A DNA stretch of 35,770 bases, taken from positions 1-35,770 of the forward strand of contig JAQBPR010000164.1 of the NCBI GenBank assembly GCA_028287395.1. The letters run 5' to 3'. Position 1 is the first letter of the stretch, and each line of letters opens with the position of its first letter. The position numbers were made by a program, and so were the translations under genes. This document shows, piece after piece, positions 7,913 to 15,400 of this stretch. The notes under the pieces are model-generated. The model was not told the origin of the DNA, searched no databases, and saw only the letters and a list, made by a program, of their open reading frames with translations. The stretch comes from Bacilli bacterium. GTDB taxonomy: Bacteria; Bacillota; Bacilli; Paenibacillales; NBRC-103111.

Positions 7913-8293
7913 ATGAGTGGAATACCTATATACTTTCAATTCACTGACCGAAGAGCAGCATTTCAGGCATTTGATACGCTACAAGAATTGGAATATAAGG
8001 TGGATTGGCTTACACATGATCACTCGGAGCATTTGCCCACATTACGGTTAGATGTAGAACAATGTGATTTAGCTTCAGCATTAGAAATTACTCAAGCCCA
8101 TGGGGGAGTATTGGTTGAGCTTAATGAAGGCCATAAGGAATTAGACGTTTATACCTCGGCTTATGGGATCGATAGCATTGCGATTCCGGCACATATTATC
8201 ACAGAGGATGTAAACGAAGATGTTTTGGATGGGGATAAGATGGACCCATCTGCGGATGGTTATGATCATTTCCCAGCGGGAATACGGTTTTAA
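7913..8293 (+). CDS. Small acidic protein of unknown function
   Basis: 126 residues, soluble and acidic, with no Cys. The N-terminal half (IPIYFQFTDRRAAFQAFDTLQELEYKVDW, then THDHSEHLPTLRLDVE) alternates strand-helix-strand like a small ferredoxin-fold domain. The C-terminal third is rich in Asp and Glu and probably flexible. GAGAGGAAC lies before ATG 7913. It follows the kinase by 75 bases in the same direction and overlaps the tail of the opposite-strand flavoprotein gene by four bases. I do not recognise the family. Confidence 0.7.
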   Translation: MSGIPIYFQFTDRRAAFQAFDTLQELEYKVDWLTHDHSEHLPTLRLDVEQCDLASALEITQAHGGVLVELNEGHKELDVYTSAYGIDSIAIPAHIITEDVNEDVLDGDKMDPSADGYDHFPAGIRF

Positions 8294-9546
8294 CCTTCTG
8301 CAGCGCTCATTCCTGCCGTATATCCCGTCGAGAAAGCGGCAGTAATATTGTACCCACCTGTGTAGCCATGAATATCAAGTATTTCTCCGCAAAAGAACAA
8401 ACCATTTACCAGCTTTGATCGCATGGTCTTGGGATCGATTTCATTTAAATGAATACCGCCGCCTGTTACGAAAGCTTCTTCAATGGAAAGAGTTCCATTA
8501 ATGTTAACAGGGAATGCCTTGATTAATTTTGCTAATTCCATCCAAGGCTGCTTAGGTATGTTGTCATAAGTAATGTTCTCTTTTAAACCAGATCTGCTTA
8601 ATAATTGGGGCAGGATACGTTCAGCTAATAATCCCTTTAAAACATTCTTAACCGCTTTTCTAGGCTCTTTTTTTGAACATTCAAGGGTTTCCTTATAAAT
8701 TTCATCTTGCGATTTATGAGGAAACATATCGATGGTGATTAAAACAGAAGGCTCATTAAATTGTTTCAATAGCTTAACTACAAACTGACTGCATCTTAAG
8801 GCGGTTGGTCCGGATAGGCCAAAGTGCGTAAAAATCATATCTCCAGCATGTTCAATGATCTTTTTCCCTTTAGGATTCCATACGGTTAAACTAATGTTTC
8901 TTAATGACAAGCCTTGAAATTCCTTATTACGGATAAAAGTATCGTTGGAGGTTAGGGGAACTTCTGTTGGATAAAGCTCAGATATGGAATGTCCTGCTTT
9001 TATCGCCCATGCATAGCCATCGCCTTCCGAACCCGTTTGAGGTACGGATTTCCCGCCGACAGCAACAATTACATTTCTACTTTCAATCACTTCGCCGGAT
9101 CGCAATAACACACCCATCGTATTCCCGTCTTGGTAAAGTACTTCTTTAACCGGACTATTCGTTCTAATATGTACGCCTTGATCCCGTACTTTATTAACAA
9201 GCGCATCCACCACGCTTTTTGCCTTATCACTTACAGGGAACATTCTGCCGTTATCTTCCTCCTTAAGCTGGATCCCTAGACCCTCAAAAAAAGCAATGAT
9301 ATCTTTATTGTTAAAATTAGCGAAAGAGCTATACAAGTAACGACCGTTCCCTGGGATATGTTTTATTAAGTCATCCAGTTCTTTAGCATTCGTTACATTA
9401 CAGCGTCCACCACCTGAAATACCAAGTTTTCTTCCCAATTTATCGCCTTTGTCTAACAGGAGAACTTTTGCGCCATGTGAACTTGCAGCTATACTAGCCA
9501 TTAACCCGGAAGAACCAGCGCCCACGATAATGATGTCATACGTCAT
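8290..9546 (-). CDS. HI0933/BaiN-family FAD-dependent oxidoreductase
   Basis: 418 residues. The N-terminus carries the dinucleotide-binding GxGxxG motif (DIIIVGAGSSGLMASIAA). The family hallmark KLGISGGGRCNVTN follows at about residues 41-54. The second FAD-contact region GLFFCGEILDIHGYTGGYNI and the end AFSTGYTAGMSAA are also present. Members of this family (YtfP in Bacillus, BaiN in bile-acid-converting clostridia) are two-domain flavoproteins, mostly of unsettled substrate. No neighbour hints at a substrate here. The gene is alone on the minus strand and converges with 7913-8293. Its upstream region (9547-9609) is shared with the divergent Lgt-like gene. Confidence 0.88.
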   Translation of the reverse strand: MTYDIIIVGAGSSGLMASIAASSHGAKVLLLDKGDKLGRKLGISGGGRCNVTNAKELDDLIKHIPGNGRYLYSSFANFNNKDIIAFFEGLGIQLKEEDNGRMFPVSDKAKSVVDALVNKVRDQGVHIRTNSPVKEVLYQDGNTMGVLLRSGEVIESRNVIVAVGGKSVPQTGSEGDGYAWAIKAGHSISELYPTEVPLTSNDTFIRNKEFQGLSLRNISLTVWNPKGKKIIEHAGDMIFTHFGLSGPTALRCSQFVVKLLKQFNEPSVLITIDMFPHKSQDEIYKETLECSKKEPRKAVKNVLKGLLAERILPQLLSRSGLKENITYDNIPKQPWMELAKLIKAFPVNINGTLSIEEAFVTGGGIHLNEIDPKTMRSKLVNGLFFCGEILDIHGYTGGYNITAAFSTGYTAGMSAAEG

Positions 9547-9615
9547 TTTTTTAACTCCTAATTTTTATTGCAATCTCATTGTCTGTTATAATAACTTACC
9601 ATAGGGGGAATGCAT

Positions 9616-10539
9616 GTGCCAAATGATTTTCATGTAGGACCTTTTAATTTGCAATGGTCCATGTTAAGTTGGATTGTTTGCATTTTAGCAGGATATGGGT
9701 TTATTTCTTTTTATCTTCGTGGAAATAAAGCACGCAGAGAAGACATAACATCTGTTATTGGAACAGGACTGTTAGTTTTTTTACTTGTATGGAAATTCGG
9801 AGTGATTCTTTCAGATTTCAGTATACTGTGGAAGCATCCTTTAGGTTTGTTCATGTATTCAGGCGGACAACAGGAGATGTATTTTGGTTGTATAGTTGCC
9901 GTAATAGTTGTATTTTATTCCATGCGAAATCGTAATTTTTCCATACAGGTATTGGGTGATTTAATCCCTATGGGCATGCTCTCATCCGTTATGGCTTATC
10001 AATTGATGGGTTGGCGTTTCGGTGGCGTCACAAGTCTGCCTTGGGGAATCAAGATGGATAATGGGAGTTCGCTGCATTTTCATCCGCTCAATGTCTATGT
10101 TTTACTTGCAGCAATCGTTTGCTTGGTTATTTTATTGCGTAGTCAAGTAGAACTGGGATCGGGAATGATGCTGTCTCGGTTTGCCATATTTTTTGGTATC
10201 GGGATGCTGTTCATTACTTTGTTTGCGGCATCGAAAGTAAGCGAAGGGGCGATTTTATCGACGGAACAAGTGGGTTATGCATTGTTAGTGATATTCGGCA
10301 TGTTTTCCGCGAAGGTGGTTGCATTCATAGATTACAGCTTCATTGCGCATCCTAAAGAGAGAAGGGAGCGTGTTGATATGGAAAATGAAATCATAAACTC
10401 GCCGGAGCAAAATAATCAAGAAATAGCCAATGAAAAGCTGGAGTCCGCAAAAAACACTGCCGAAAAAGTAACTCAAGGTGAAGATACTGTTGGATTTGTC
10501 GATAAAAAGTTAGATGGACCGAATCGTCCTTCAGTCTAA
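9616..10539 (+). CDS. Lgt-like polytopic membrane protein lacking Lgt catalytic residues
   Basis: 307 residues with about seven hydrophobic segments and a roughly 60-residue charged, low-complexity C-terminal tail. The order of motifs follows prolipoprotein diacylglyceryl transferase: VGPFNLQWS near the N-terminus (Lgt IGPxxIRWYG), LGLFMYSGGQ (Lgt GLxxHGGxxG), GDLIPMGMLSS (Lgt ADxxAPxxxLGQ), then TSLPWGI and HFHPLNVYVLL (Lgt HPTQLYE). The Lgt signature GRxxNFxNxE is replaced by YQLMGWRFGG and the HGG histidine is absent, so transferase activity is unlikely. The normal start is probably GTG 9616, with AGGGGGA (9603-9609) at a proper distance; the ATG at 9610 touches that SD. It forms a unit with the next gene, 15 bases on. 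Its role is unknown. Confidence 0.75.
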   Translation: MPNDFHVGPFNLQWSMLSWIVCILAGYGFISFYLRGNKARREDITSVIGTGLLVFLLVWKFGVILSDFSILWKHPLGLFMYSGGQQEMYFGCIVAVIVVFYSMRNRNFSIQVLGDLIPMGMLSSVMAYQLMGWRFGGVTSLPWGIKMDNGSSLHFHPLNVYVLLAAIVCLVILLRSQVELGSGMMLSRFAIFFGIGMLFITLFAASKVSEGAILSTEQVGYALLVIFGMFSAKVVAFIDYSFIAHPKERRERVDMENEIINSPEQNNQEIANEKLESAKNTAEKVTQGEDTVGFVDKKLDGPNRPSV

Positions 10540-10554
10540 GGAGGTGTAATTTAG

Positions 10555-10971
10555 ATGGGAAATGAAGAGCAGGAGATTACAAAAGAGACGTTAGACACAA
10601 TAGAAGATTTAGACCCTTTTGAAATTAACTTCTTACCCCGATTTAGACAGGGCCGCGGTCCCGAAAAAGCATTTACCAATCAATTTGGCGTGGTTATTGG
10701 CGATCATGATTATGAGTCTGCACAGTCGCCGTTGGAGCAATGGACAGAAAATACGGATCCTAGTGTAATGGCCGGAGACCAATGGGTACACCCTTTCAAG
10801 GATATCGGTTTTCAATCGGATGAAAACCGCGATTATTTTGAGCGGGGAATTGCTCCTCAGAGTGGGATCTTTATGCATCCTGATAAAAATGTTGCTTATC
10901 CATACGGTTTAAGGCCAGATGAACTAGGTGGAGAGAAAAGGGAAGAGCCCGAAAAAGATCAATCAAAATGA
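10555..10971 (+). CDS. Small soluble protein, probably DUF3905 family
   Basis: 138 residues, acidic, no membrane segment or Cys. The centre contains the features I associate with DUF3905: DPFEINFLPRFRQGRGP, FGVVIGDHDYES, SPLEQWTENTDPSVMAGDQWVHP. The C-terminus is a charged Glu/Lys tail. The family name is from memory and could be wrong; no function is known to me. AAGGAGGTG precedes ATG 10555, and the upstream membrane protein ends only 15 bases before, so the two are almost certainly co-translated. The pairing suggests that the membrane protein tethers or works with this soluble partner. Confidence 0.75.
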   Translation: MGNEEQEITKETLDTIEDLDPFEINFLPRFRQGRGPEKAFTNQFGVVIGDHDYESAQSPLEQWTENTDPSVMAGDQWVHPFKDIGFQSDENRDYFERGIAPQSGIFMHPDKNVAYPYGLRPDELGGEKREEPEKDQSK

Positions 10972-10978
10972 AGGGACT

Positions 10979-11006
10979 TTGCATTCACCCTCAACGGATG
11001 TATAAT
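10979..11006 (+). promoter_or_regulatory. SigA-type promoter for the bacilliredoxin gene
   Basis: TTGCAT (10979-10984), a 16-base spacer and a perfect TATAAT (11001-11006), located 53 bases before the start codon. Confidence 0.55.
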
Positions 11007-11059
11007 ATGACTTAAGCAACATATTAGTTTAAAAACTTAGGTTGGGGAGTGAAGATATC

Positions 11060-11500
11060 ATGGCAATGTCGTTTGATGCGTATATGAAGGATATGGTACA
11101 ACCGATGAGGGACGATCTTACCCGTTTGGGTATTCAAGAATTAAGGACGCCTGATGAAGTTGTTTCTGAAATTGAATCTGTACAAGGTACAGCTCTTTTA
11201 GTAATTAATTCTGTATGTGGCTGCGCAGCGGGTCAATGCAGACCTGGTGTAGCGAAAGCACTACAAAATGAAATAAAGCCGGATCATTTGTTTACGGTCT
11301 TTGCTGGTCAAGATAAAGAAGCAACTGCCAAAGCGCGTGAATATTTGGCGCCTTATCCGCCGTCATCGCCGTCCATTGCTTTGTTTAAGGATGGCAAGCT
11401 GGTACATTTTATTCAACGTCATCAAATCGAAGATCGCTCTGCTGAGATGATTGCAGCTGATTTAACCGGTGCCTTCGACAACTTTTGTCAACAAGGATAA
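11060..11500 (+). CDS. Bacilliredoxin, BrxA/BrxB (YphP/YqiW) family
   Basis: 146 residues, the normal length for the family. The active site is the CxC motif Cys53-Gly-Cys55 (NSVCGCAAGQCRPG) at the end of a thioredoxin-like strand. The downstream FTVFAGQDKEAT and the cis-Pro region SPSIALFKDGKLVHFIQRHQIE are also typical. Bacilliredoxins remove bacillithiol from mixed disulfides on proteins, so the host probably makes bacillithiol. An open frame runs back to TTG 11042, but GGGGAGTG (11044-11051) points to ATG 11060. It is a single gene between its own promoter and terminator. Sequence alone does not separate BrxA from BrxB. Confidence 0.92.
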   Translation: MAMSFDAYMKDMVQPMRDDLTRLGIQELRTPDEVVSEIESVQGTALLVINSVCGCAAGQCRPGVAKALQNEIKPDHLFTVFAGQDKEATAKAREYLAPYPPSSPSIALFKDGKLVHFIQRHQIEDRSAEMIAADLTGAFDNFCQQG

Positions 11501-11562
11501 ACGGATAATCCGTCTTTTCAAGACGACAGCAACTTATAAATTAAAAAGATTCAACATCTTGA

Positions 11563-11588
11563 GGCCCAGCCTAGCTGGGCTTTTTTTG
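11563..11588 (+). terminator. Rho-independent terminator after the bacilliredoxin gene
   Basis: GCCCAGC and GCTGGGC pair around CTA and are followed by seven T. Confidence 0.92.
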
Positions 11589-11623
11589 TGTATTTAATTG
11601 CTATGAAAATTTTGTAAAGTATA

Positions 11624-11653
11624 TTGACGCGATATATATCAGTCTGATATATT
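11624..11653 (+). promoter_or_regulatory. padR promoter with overlapping 19-bp operator
   Basis: TTGACG (11624-11629) and TATATT (11648-11653) are 18 bases apart. Inside the spacer and -10 lies a perfect dyad, ATATATCAG-T-CTGATATAT (11634-11652). A repressor bound there would block RNA polymerase. PadR proteins bind AT-rich dyads and repress their own operon, so this is the likely PadR site. Confidence 0.7.
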
Positions 11654-11691
11654 ATTTCCATAAGTAGGAGGATAGAAAGGAGAAGGTAGAT

Positions 11692-12243
11692 TTGAATACG
11701 CAGGATGTTATTCTTGGAATGCTGCACAAGCGCCCTTATTCGGGATATAAGATCAAGCATTATTTTGAAGCCGTGTTTTCATTCTTTTTTGACGCGAGCT
11801 TCGGTACGATATATCCCACTCTTCGCAAGATGGAGCAGCTTGGCTACATTACCAAAGAGAACATACCCCAAGAAAATCGCCCAAGCACAAATATATATAC
11901 AATAACAGAAAAGGGAAAAGAACAATTCTTGGTCTATCTGCATAGTGCAATCGAGAAACAGCCGCATCATTCTGATTTTCTGATGCGATTGTTTTTTGGG
12001 GAATTTGTTGAGCTTGACGTAATTCTGAAGTGGTTGCAGGAAGCTATTGAGGGAACTGAAAAGAAACTAGAGGTATTGCAGAAAGATTTCATACAGTACG
12101 AAAGCAAAAAAATGCTTAGTCCGACACAACGCATTTGTATGCAGATAGGAATTGAAGGTGAACGCGCCAATATAAAAGTGCTGCGAGAAGGTATGTCAAA
12201 TCTGCAAAAGCTAAATAAAACCACTGAGGAGCAAGGAGATTAA
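11692..12243 (+). CDS. PadR-family transcriptional repressor
   Basis: 183 residues. The N-terminal winged helix-turn-helix (VILGMLHKRPYSGYKIK, then TIYPTLRKMEQLGYITKE) is the PadR signature. The C-terminal half is the helical Vir_Sirens-like dimerisation domain of the longer PadR subfamily, rich in Glu and Lys. PadR regulators typically sense toxic small molecules and control an adjacent exporter, which is exactly the arrangement here: the transporter ATG comes two bases after this stop codon. The start is TTG 11692 with AAAGGAGA eight bases before. Autoregulation through the dyad at 11634-11652 is inferred. Confidence 0.92.
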   Translation: MNTQDVILGMLHKRPYSGYKIKHYFEAVFSFFFDASFGTIYPTLRKMEQLGYITKENIPQENRPSTNIYTITEKGKEQFLVYLHSAIEKQPHHSDFLMRLFFGEFVELDVILKWLQEAIEGTEKKLEVLQKDFIQYESKKMLSPTQRICMQIGIEGERANIKVLREGMSNLQKLNKTTEEQGD

Positions 12244-12245
12244 AA

Positions 12246-13781
12246 ATGGGGAAAGCAAAACAAAGAACGGGATTAATCATCCTATCGATGGCGCTCGGTT
12301 TATTAATGTCATCGTTGGATAATACGATCGTATCCGCGTGTATGACGAAGGTAATCGAAGATATTAATGGTTTTGATAAATTAACTTGGGTGTTTACCGC
12401 ATACATGCTTGCTTCAACAAGTACGATGCTTGTTTTTGGTAAAATGTCCGATTTGTTTGGGCGTAAACGGTTTTATTTGATTGGGATAGCTCTGTTTCTG
12501 ATTGGATCTGGGCTATGCGGTGCAGCAACAAATATGAATGAATTGATTCTTTTTCGTGTCATTCAAGGGATAGGCTCCGGCGCAATTTTTCCGATTAGCT
12601 TTACGATTATTTTTACGATTTTTGCCGATCCAAAGCAGGCTGCTAAGCTATCTGGTGTGATGGGCGCAGTTTTTGGATTATCTTCCGTAGCAGGCCCGCA
12701 GATTGGAACCTTTATTGCTGAGAATATGAGCTGGCGCTGGTGCTTTTACGTCAATTTGCCGATTGGTATTGCTTCGTTCCTCGTGCTGCTTTTCGCATTG
12801 AAAGAATCGAAATCGGATAAAAAACCGAAGATCGATTATCTAGGGACCGGGCTTCTGATCATTTCCATCGTATCCATTTTACTTGCGCTTGAATGGGGTG
12901 GTAAATCGTATGCGTGGGATTCTTGGCAAATCATTGGCATGTTCTTGTTAGGAGCAGTTGGAACAGCCAGCTTTATTGCCGTAGAACGAAGAGCGGAAGA
13001 ACCTGTGCTTCCATTGAACATTTTCAAAAATAAGGTCGTTGTTGGCACAAGTGTGGTTTGCTTCTGTCAGGGTGTATTGATGTTCTCAGCGATTACGTAT
13101 TTGCCGATATATTCCGTTGTCGTCCTGGGGAATGCGAATTCGAACGGCATACTTACACCGATGATGGCTTCGTTAATAGTCGGAGCGATCGGCTTCGGGA
13201 TGCTAGGCGCCAAATTGGCGTTCCGTACAGTGATGCTGTTCTCAATGATTTTAGGCATAGGTACTTCCATTGTGCTAATGAATTTACCGCATGATATGAA
13301 AAGTATTTATATGATTGGTTTGATGATTGTCCTTGGCGTCGCGGTAATCGGTCCGATGATGAGTGTTGCTCAGACCGCGGTTGCTACAAGCGTTGACAAG
13401 AAATATATCGGCGTCAGTTCCTCTATAGTAGGCTTTTGGCGGAGCATGGGTGGTGTAATGGGTGCATCCATTATGGCGGTTATCGTTAACAGCGATTTGA
13501 AAAATATCATTATCGAAGGTGCAGCGAAGCTGGGTATTCCTACGGATCAAATCGCAGGCTTGACCAAATCGGAAAATTTAATGCATGCTGCAAGTAAATT
13601 ACCACCGGAAATTGCTGATTTTGTGCGTAATGCGCTAGGTACTGCGATCAATAAAGGGTTTATTGTATCCTTGATTATCGCTATCGTCGGTGTACTGATC
13701 TCGGTTACCGTTGGGAATGCTCGTTTGGAAAAGAAAGTAGAAGGTCAAGAGCATGAGTCCGGTATGAGCCATATAGCTTAG
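12246..13781 (+). CDS. DHA2-family (EmrB/QacA-type) multidrug MFS exporter
   Basis: 511 residues with the 14-helix layout of the DHA2 drug:H+ antiporters. Helix 1 has the family motif D1 (LGLLMSSLDNTIVSACM). The loop after helix 2 has motif A (GKMSDLFGRKRFY). Helix 4 has motif B (LFRVIQGIGSGAIFP). Helix 5 has motif C (GAVFGLSSVAGPQIGTFI), which marks antiporters, and WRWCFYVNLPIGI follows. It is translated directly after padR (GCAAGGAGATT before ATG 12246) and is closed by a terminator. Exported compounds cannot be named from sequence. Confidence 0.93.
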   Translation: MGKAKQRTGLIILSMALGLLMSSLDNTIVSACMTKVIEDINGFDKLTWVFTAYMLASTSTMLVFGKMSDLFGRKRFYLIGIALFLIGSGLCGAATNMNELILFRVIQGIGSGAIFPISFTIIFTIFADPKQAAKLSGVMGAVFGLSSVAGPQIGTFIAENMSWRWCFYVNLPIGIASFLVLLFALKESKSDKKPKIDYLGTGLLIISIVSILLALEWGGKSYAWDSWQIIGMFLLGAVGTASFIAVERRAEEPVLPLNIFKNKVVVGTSVVCFCQGVLMFSAITYLPIYSVVVLGNANSNGILTPMMASLIVGAIGFGMLGAKLAFRTVMLFSMILGIGTSIVLMNLPHDMKSIYMIGLMIVLGVAVIGPMMSVAQTAVATSVDKKYIGVSSSIVGFWRSMGGVMGASIMAVIVNSDLKNIIIEGAAKLGIPTDQIAGLTKSENLMHAASKLPPEIADFVRNALGTAINKGFIVSLIIAIVGVLISVTVGNARLEKKVEGQEHESGMSHIA

Positions 13782-13783
13782 AT

Positions 13784-13822
13784 AAAATCCCGTATCCCTT
13801 TCTCTGGGAGCGGGATTTTTTA
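13784..13822 (+). terminator. Rho-independent terminator after the exporter
   Basis: AAAATCCCG pairs with CGGGATTTT, with an inner CCC/GGG pair and a T6 tail. Confidence 0.9.
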
Positions 13823-13833
13823 TTGTGGAAGCT

Positions 13834-13862
13834 TTGACACACCCTTAAAAAGATGGTACATT
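13834..13862 (+). promoter_or_regulatory. SigA-type promoter for nadE
   Basis: TTGACA (13834-13839), exactly 17 bases, TACATT (13857-13862), 43 bases before the nadE start. Confidence 0.7.
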
Positions 13863-13904
13863 TTTCACAAAATAGCCGGTTTATTATATGGAAGGAAGGA
13901 AGCC

Positions 13905-14714
13905 ATGAGCTTACAACAGGATATTATCGCCAAATTGGGCGTTCAGCCGCAAATTGATGTGGATCGTGAGATTCGGAAGCGCATTGATTTTCTAAAAGCG
14001 TATATATTGAAATCGGAGGTTAAAGGACTGCTGATTGCGATAAGCGGCGGGATCGATAGTGCAGTAGCAACGGGTTTGTGCCAAATGGCGACAGACGAGC
14101 TTACACAGGAAAAGGGTAAGGAATACATGACGGTCGGCGTATTCCAACCCTATGGCGTTCAGGAGGATATTGAGCACAGCTATGCCGTGGCAAGAGCTTT
14201 CCAGGTGAAGCATCAAATGGAGACGAATATCGAAGAAGCCGTCGACGAAATTTCACTTGAGGCGGAATATGGCTTAAAGCATATTGGCGTGCATAAACAC
14301 CTCAGTCGCAGTGGAAAAGGTAATATCAAGGCAAGAACTCGTATGGTTGTACAATATGCAATCGCTTTTGAGCTTAACTTGCTGGTCGTAGGAACCGATC
14401 ATGCTTCGGAAGCCATTACTGGCTTTTTTACAAAGTATGGTGATGGAGCTGTAGATATTACTCCGTTAAGCACATTAAATAAACGTCAAGTGCGCCAGAT
14501 AGCTGCAAAAATTGGCGTACCGCAAAGTATTCTGGATAAAGCGCCTACCGCCGGATTGTGGGAAGGTCAGACGGACGAGAATGAGCTGGGGATTACGTAT
14601 GATGACAACAGCTCCTACCTAGAGGGCAAAGAGATTGACCCTTTAGTCCGCGAGAAGCTTGAAAAGCAGTTTTTGAAAACGGAGCATAAACGAGCTTCGA
14701 TCCCAGGAATTTAA
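13905..14714 (+). CDS. nadE: NH3-dependent NAD+ synthetase
   Basis: 269 residues, matching the short ammonia-dependent form of Bacillus (no glutaminase domain). The ATP-pyrophosphatase P-loop is ISGGIDSAVA at about residues 46-55. Downstream RTRMVVQYAIAF, VGTDHASEAITGFFTKYGDGAVDI and APTAGLWEGQTDE are the family landmarks for nicotinate-adenine-dinucleotide and Mg binding. The C-terminal HKRASIPGI closes the protein as in Bacillus NadE. It amidates deamido-NAD, the last step of NAD synthesis. The start follows GGAAGGAAG. A small gene follows after 15 bases and is probably on the same message. Confidence 0.96.
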   Translation: MSLQQDIIAKLGVQPQIDVDREIRKRIDFLKAYILKSEVKGLLIAISGGIDSAVATGLCQMATDELTQEKGKEYMTVGVFQPYGVQEDIEHSYAVARAFQVKHQMETNIEEAVDEISLEAEYGLKHIGVHKHLSRSGKGNIKARTRMVVQYAIAFELNLLVVGTDHASEAITGFFTKYGDGAVDITPLSTLNKRQVRQIAAKIGVPQSILDKAPTAGLWEGQTDENELGITYDDNSSYLEGKEIDPLVREKLEKQFLKTEHKRASIPGI

Positions 14715-14729
14715 AGGAGACATGACATT

Positions 14730-14978
14730 ATGGCGCAAACGTTTTATGATCTTATTGAACATTTATTGGCGGACCAAACAGAAGTATCGATTGGTTCTGG
14801 CGAAAACGAACTGCTAGGAACGATTACATCCTTCGATAAAGCGTATCATGTTTTGGCCTTTACCGATCAAAGGCCTGACGGGACCATTCATTTTATTCCA
14901 TTAACTTCTATCCGCAGCATCGGCGTCGATAAAAAGGCTGATCGTATTTCGTGTTATTTGGACTTATTTAAAAGATAA
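14730..14978 (+). CDS. Small beta-rich protein of unknown function
   Basis: 82 residues with no membrane segment and no Cys except one near the end. The pattern is one helix (TFYDLIEHLLADQ) and then alternating strands (TEVSIGSG, LLGTITSFDKAYHVLAFT, TIHFIPLTSIRSIGV). This looks like a small barrel with an Sm- or SH3-like outline. That is only a shape impression. It follows nadE after 15 bases with its own AAAGGAGAC, so the two are cotranscribed. Confidence 0.65.
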   Translation: MAQTFYDLIEHLLADQTEVSIGSGENELLGTITSFDKAYHVLAFTDQRPDGTIHFIPLTSIRSIGVDKKADRISCYLDLFKR

Positions 14979-14993
14979 GTGTTTTGGCAAGCT

Positions 14994-15037
14994 TAAAAAG
15001 CTGCAAATTCGCAATTTTGCGGGCTTGTGGCTTTTTC
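14994..15037 (+). terminator. Probable terminator after the nadE unit
   Basis: AAAAAGC (14995-15001) pairs with GCTTTTT (15030-15036), with an inner CGCAA/TTGCG hairpin. Confidence 0.5.
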
Positions 15038-15061
15038 GTCTAACGAAAGCAATATAGAAAT

Positions 15062-15183
15062 GGAAGGCAGACAAAACCGCCCGTCGAATGCCGAGCTGAC
15101 AAGTTGGCAACTGCCAATTGCCAATTGCCAGTTGCCAACTGCAAGCTGCCAATTGCTAACTGCTGGGCTACCAGTTGCCAACT
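15062..15183. repeat. Heptamer tandem array next to repeat copy 1
   Basis: From about 15106 to 15183 the DNA is built of seven-base units around GCCAAYT: GCCAATT, GCCAATT, GCCAGTT, GCCAACT, GCAAGCT, GCCAATT, GCTAACT, then an irregular 15-mer and GCCAACT. The preceding 20 bases (15062-15081) are homologous to 20296-20315 next to repeat copy 2, where the array is reduced to about two units. The array is therefore an expansion inside a larger shared repeat. It resembles the short tandem heptamers known from cyanobacteria. The minus-strand reading frame through it is not a gene. Confidence 0.8.
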
Positions 15184-15361
15184 GCAAAAGTACAGCTTAA
15201 TTGCTCGATTATCGCAATATCCAGCGGATTACCTGCAAAAATACAGTTGGTTGACTCCATATTCGTTAAAATGATCTCCCATCAGCAAATCTACCTGTAT
15301 TTTTGCAGTTAGCAGGCTCTAAAATCCATTTTTGACCGAATGTAGCTGCACTTTTGCAGTT
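15180..15361 (+). repeat. 182-bp nested inverted repeat, copy 1
   Basis: The outer arms are AACTGCAAAAGTACAGCT (15180-15197) and AGCTGCACTTTTGCAGTT (15344-15361), one mismatch. The inner arms are a perfect pair, CTGCAAAAATACAG (15233-15246) and CTGTATTTTTGCAG (15295-15308). A second copy of identical length and orientation sits at 20327-20508. It encodes nothing. It fills most of the 420-base gap between the terminator and bioA. Confidence 0.85.
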
Positions 15362-15400
15362 GTCTAGCTATTTGGCGGGTTCCAATGAATACATACAAAA

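Noticed and set aside
9610..9615. ATG 9610 as start of the Lgt-like gene
   Set aside because: It lies one base after the only SD; GTG 9616 has proper spacing.
15106..15183. Possible CRISPR array
   Set aside because: Units are seven bases, contiguous and without spacers; no cas genes are nearby.
14964..15187. Two minus-strand ORFs through the heptamer array
   Set aside because: Their protein is a translation of the repeat (NWQLAxGNWQLA); no SD and no family.
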